Below are positions 6,520 to 6,707 of a DNA stretch of 6,707 bases, piece by piece. The DNA comes from an uncultured Dorea sp. Lineage in GTDB: Bacteria; Bacillota_A; Clostridia; Lachnospirales; Lachnospiraceae. Positions within the stretch are counted from its first letter, which is position 1; each line of letters starts with the position of its first letter. Below the pieces are notes generated by a model that was given only the letters and a program-made list of their open reading frames with translations, searched no databases and was not told the origin of the DNA. The DNA is taken from NCBI GenBank assembly GCA_948468495.1, contig CAOKJI010000102.1, positions 1 through 6,707 of the forward strand, given 5' to 3'. Made by a program: the position numbers and the translations under genes.

Positions 6520-6707
6520 ATGCCAATTAATTTATCGAAAGGACAAAAGGTTGACCTGACAAAGAAAAATCCGGGACTGAAAAGTATTATGGTGGGACTT
6601 GGATGGGATGTGAACGCATTTGATTCCGGCGCGGATTTTGATTTGGACGCCGCCGCGTTTATGCTGGGGGCAAACGGCAGGTGTCCAACCGAGAAAGAAT
6701 TTATCTT
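6520..6707 (+). CDS. terD: TerD family protein, N-terminal part (cut by window edge)
   Basis: The first 62 residues are present and then the window ends. MPINLSKGQKVDLTK followed by LKSIMVGLGWD is the characteristic TerD/TerE/CABP start, and DFDLDAAAFML (residues 39-49) carries the acidic cluster used for calcium binding in the family. TerD proteins are soluble beta-sandwich calcium binders, about 190 residues in full. They act with TelA-type and TerC-type partners in resistance to tellurite and other stress. It is the third gene of the operon, and further terD-like or terC genes often follow outside such a window. The paralogue (TerD, TerE or TerZ type) cannot be decided from this part alone. 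Confidence 0.93.
   Translation, partial: MPINLSKGQKVDLTKKNPGLKSIMVGLGWDVNAFDSGADFDLDAAAFMLGANGRCPTEKEFI

Noticed and set aside
1..6707. CRISPR arrays, tRNA or rRNA genes, insertion sequences
   Set aside because: No regularly spaced repeats, no cloverleaf-like or rRNA-like segments, and no transposase or terminal inverted repeats were seen.

Overview
The window looks like part of a Ter/TelA stress-response locus (tellurite-resistance type) from a Gram-positive, low-to-mid GC bacterium, most likely a clostridium of the Lachnospiraceae type. The evidence is strong AGGAGG-like ribosome binding sites, sigma-A-like promoters, short operon gaps, and an YceG-like / TelA / TerD order resembling the Bacillus subtilis yceG-yceH-TerD gene group. 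Placement below phylum level is inference from style and family content; no phylogeny was run.

Layout: (1) Positions 1-136 are the left edge. A short plus-strand open frame ending at 82 may be the C-terminus of a convergent gene, and a small hairpin follows it. (2) Positions 137-1108, minus strand, encode a CitE-like TIM-barrel C-C bond lyase of the kind linked to Ter systems. (3) Positions 1109-1405 form a divergent control region. It holds a good plus-strand promoter, a weaker minus-strand candidate nearly back to back with it, a 7-bp inverted repeat in the probable lyase leader and a 9-bp direct repeat over the plus promoter and leader. (4) Positions 1406-2902 encode a soluble two-part protein: an N-terminal domain resembling the YceG-like repeat, a Pro/Gln/Ser-rich linker, and a C-terminal HtrA/trypsin-like serine protease with an intact His/Asp/Ser triad. 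(5) Positions 2903-3059 hold an extended -10 promoter and a leader with hairpins. (6) Positions 3060-6707 are a tight operon: a large YceG-like protein with three divergent repeat units, TelA, and the start of TerD, cut by the window edge.

How the parts may fit: TerD-type proteins are calcium-binding and TelA is their usual partner. YceG-like proteins and the TIM-barrel lyase are known from comparative genomics as companions of Ter systems, with biochemistry largely unresolved. The most interesting item is the protease, because it appears to share its N-terminal module with the YceG-like protein in the adjacent operon. That suggests, as inference, a cytoplasmic proteolytic arm that recognises the same partner or ligand as the YceG-like protein.
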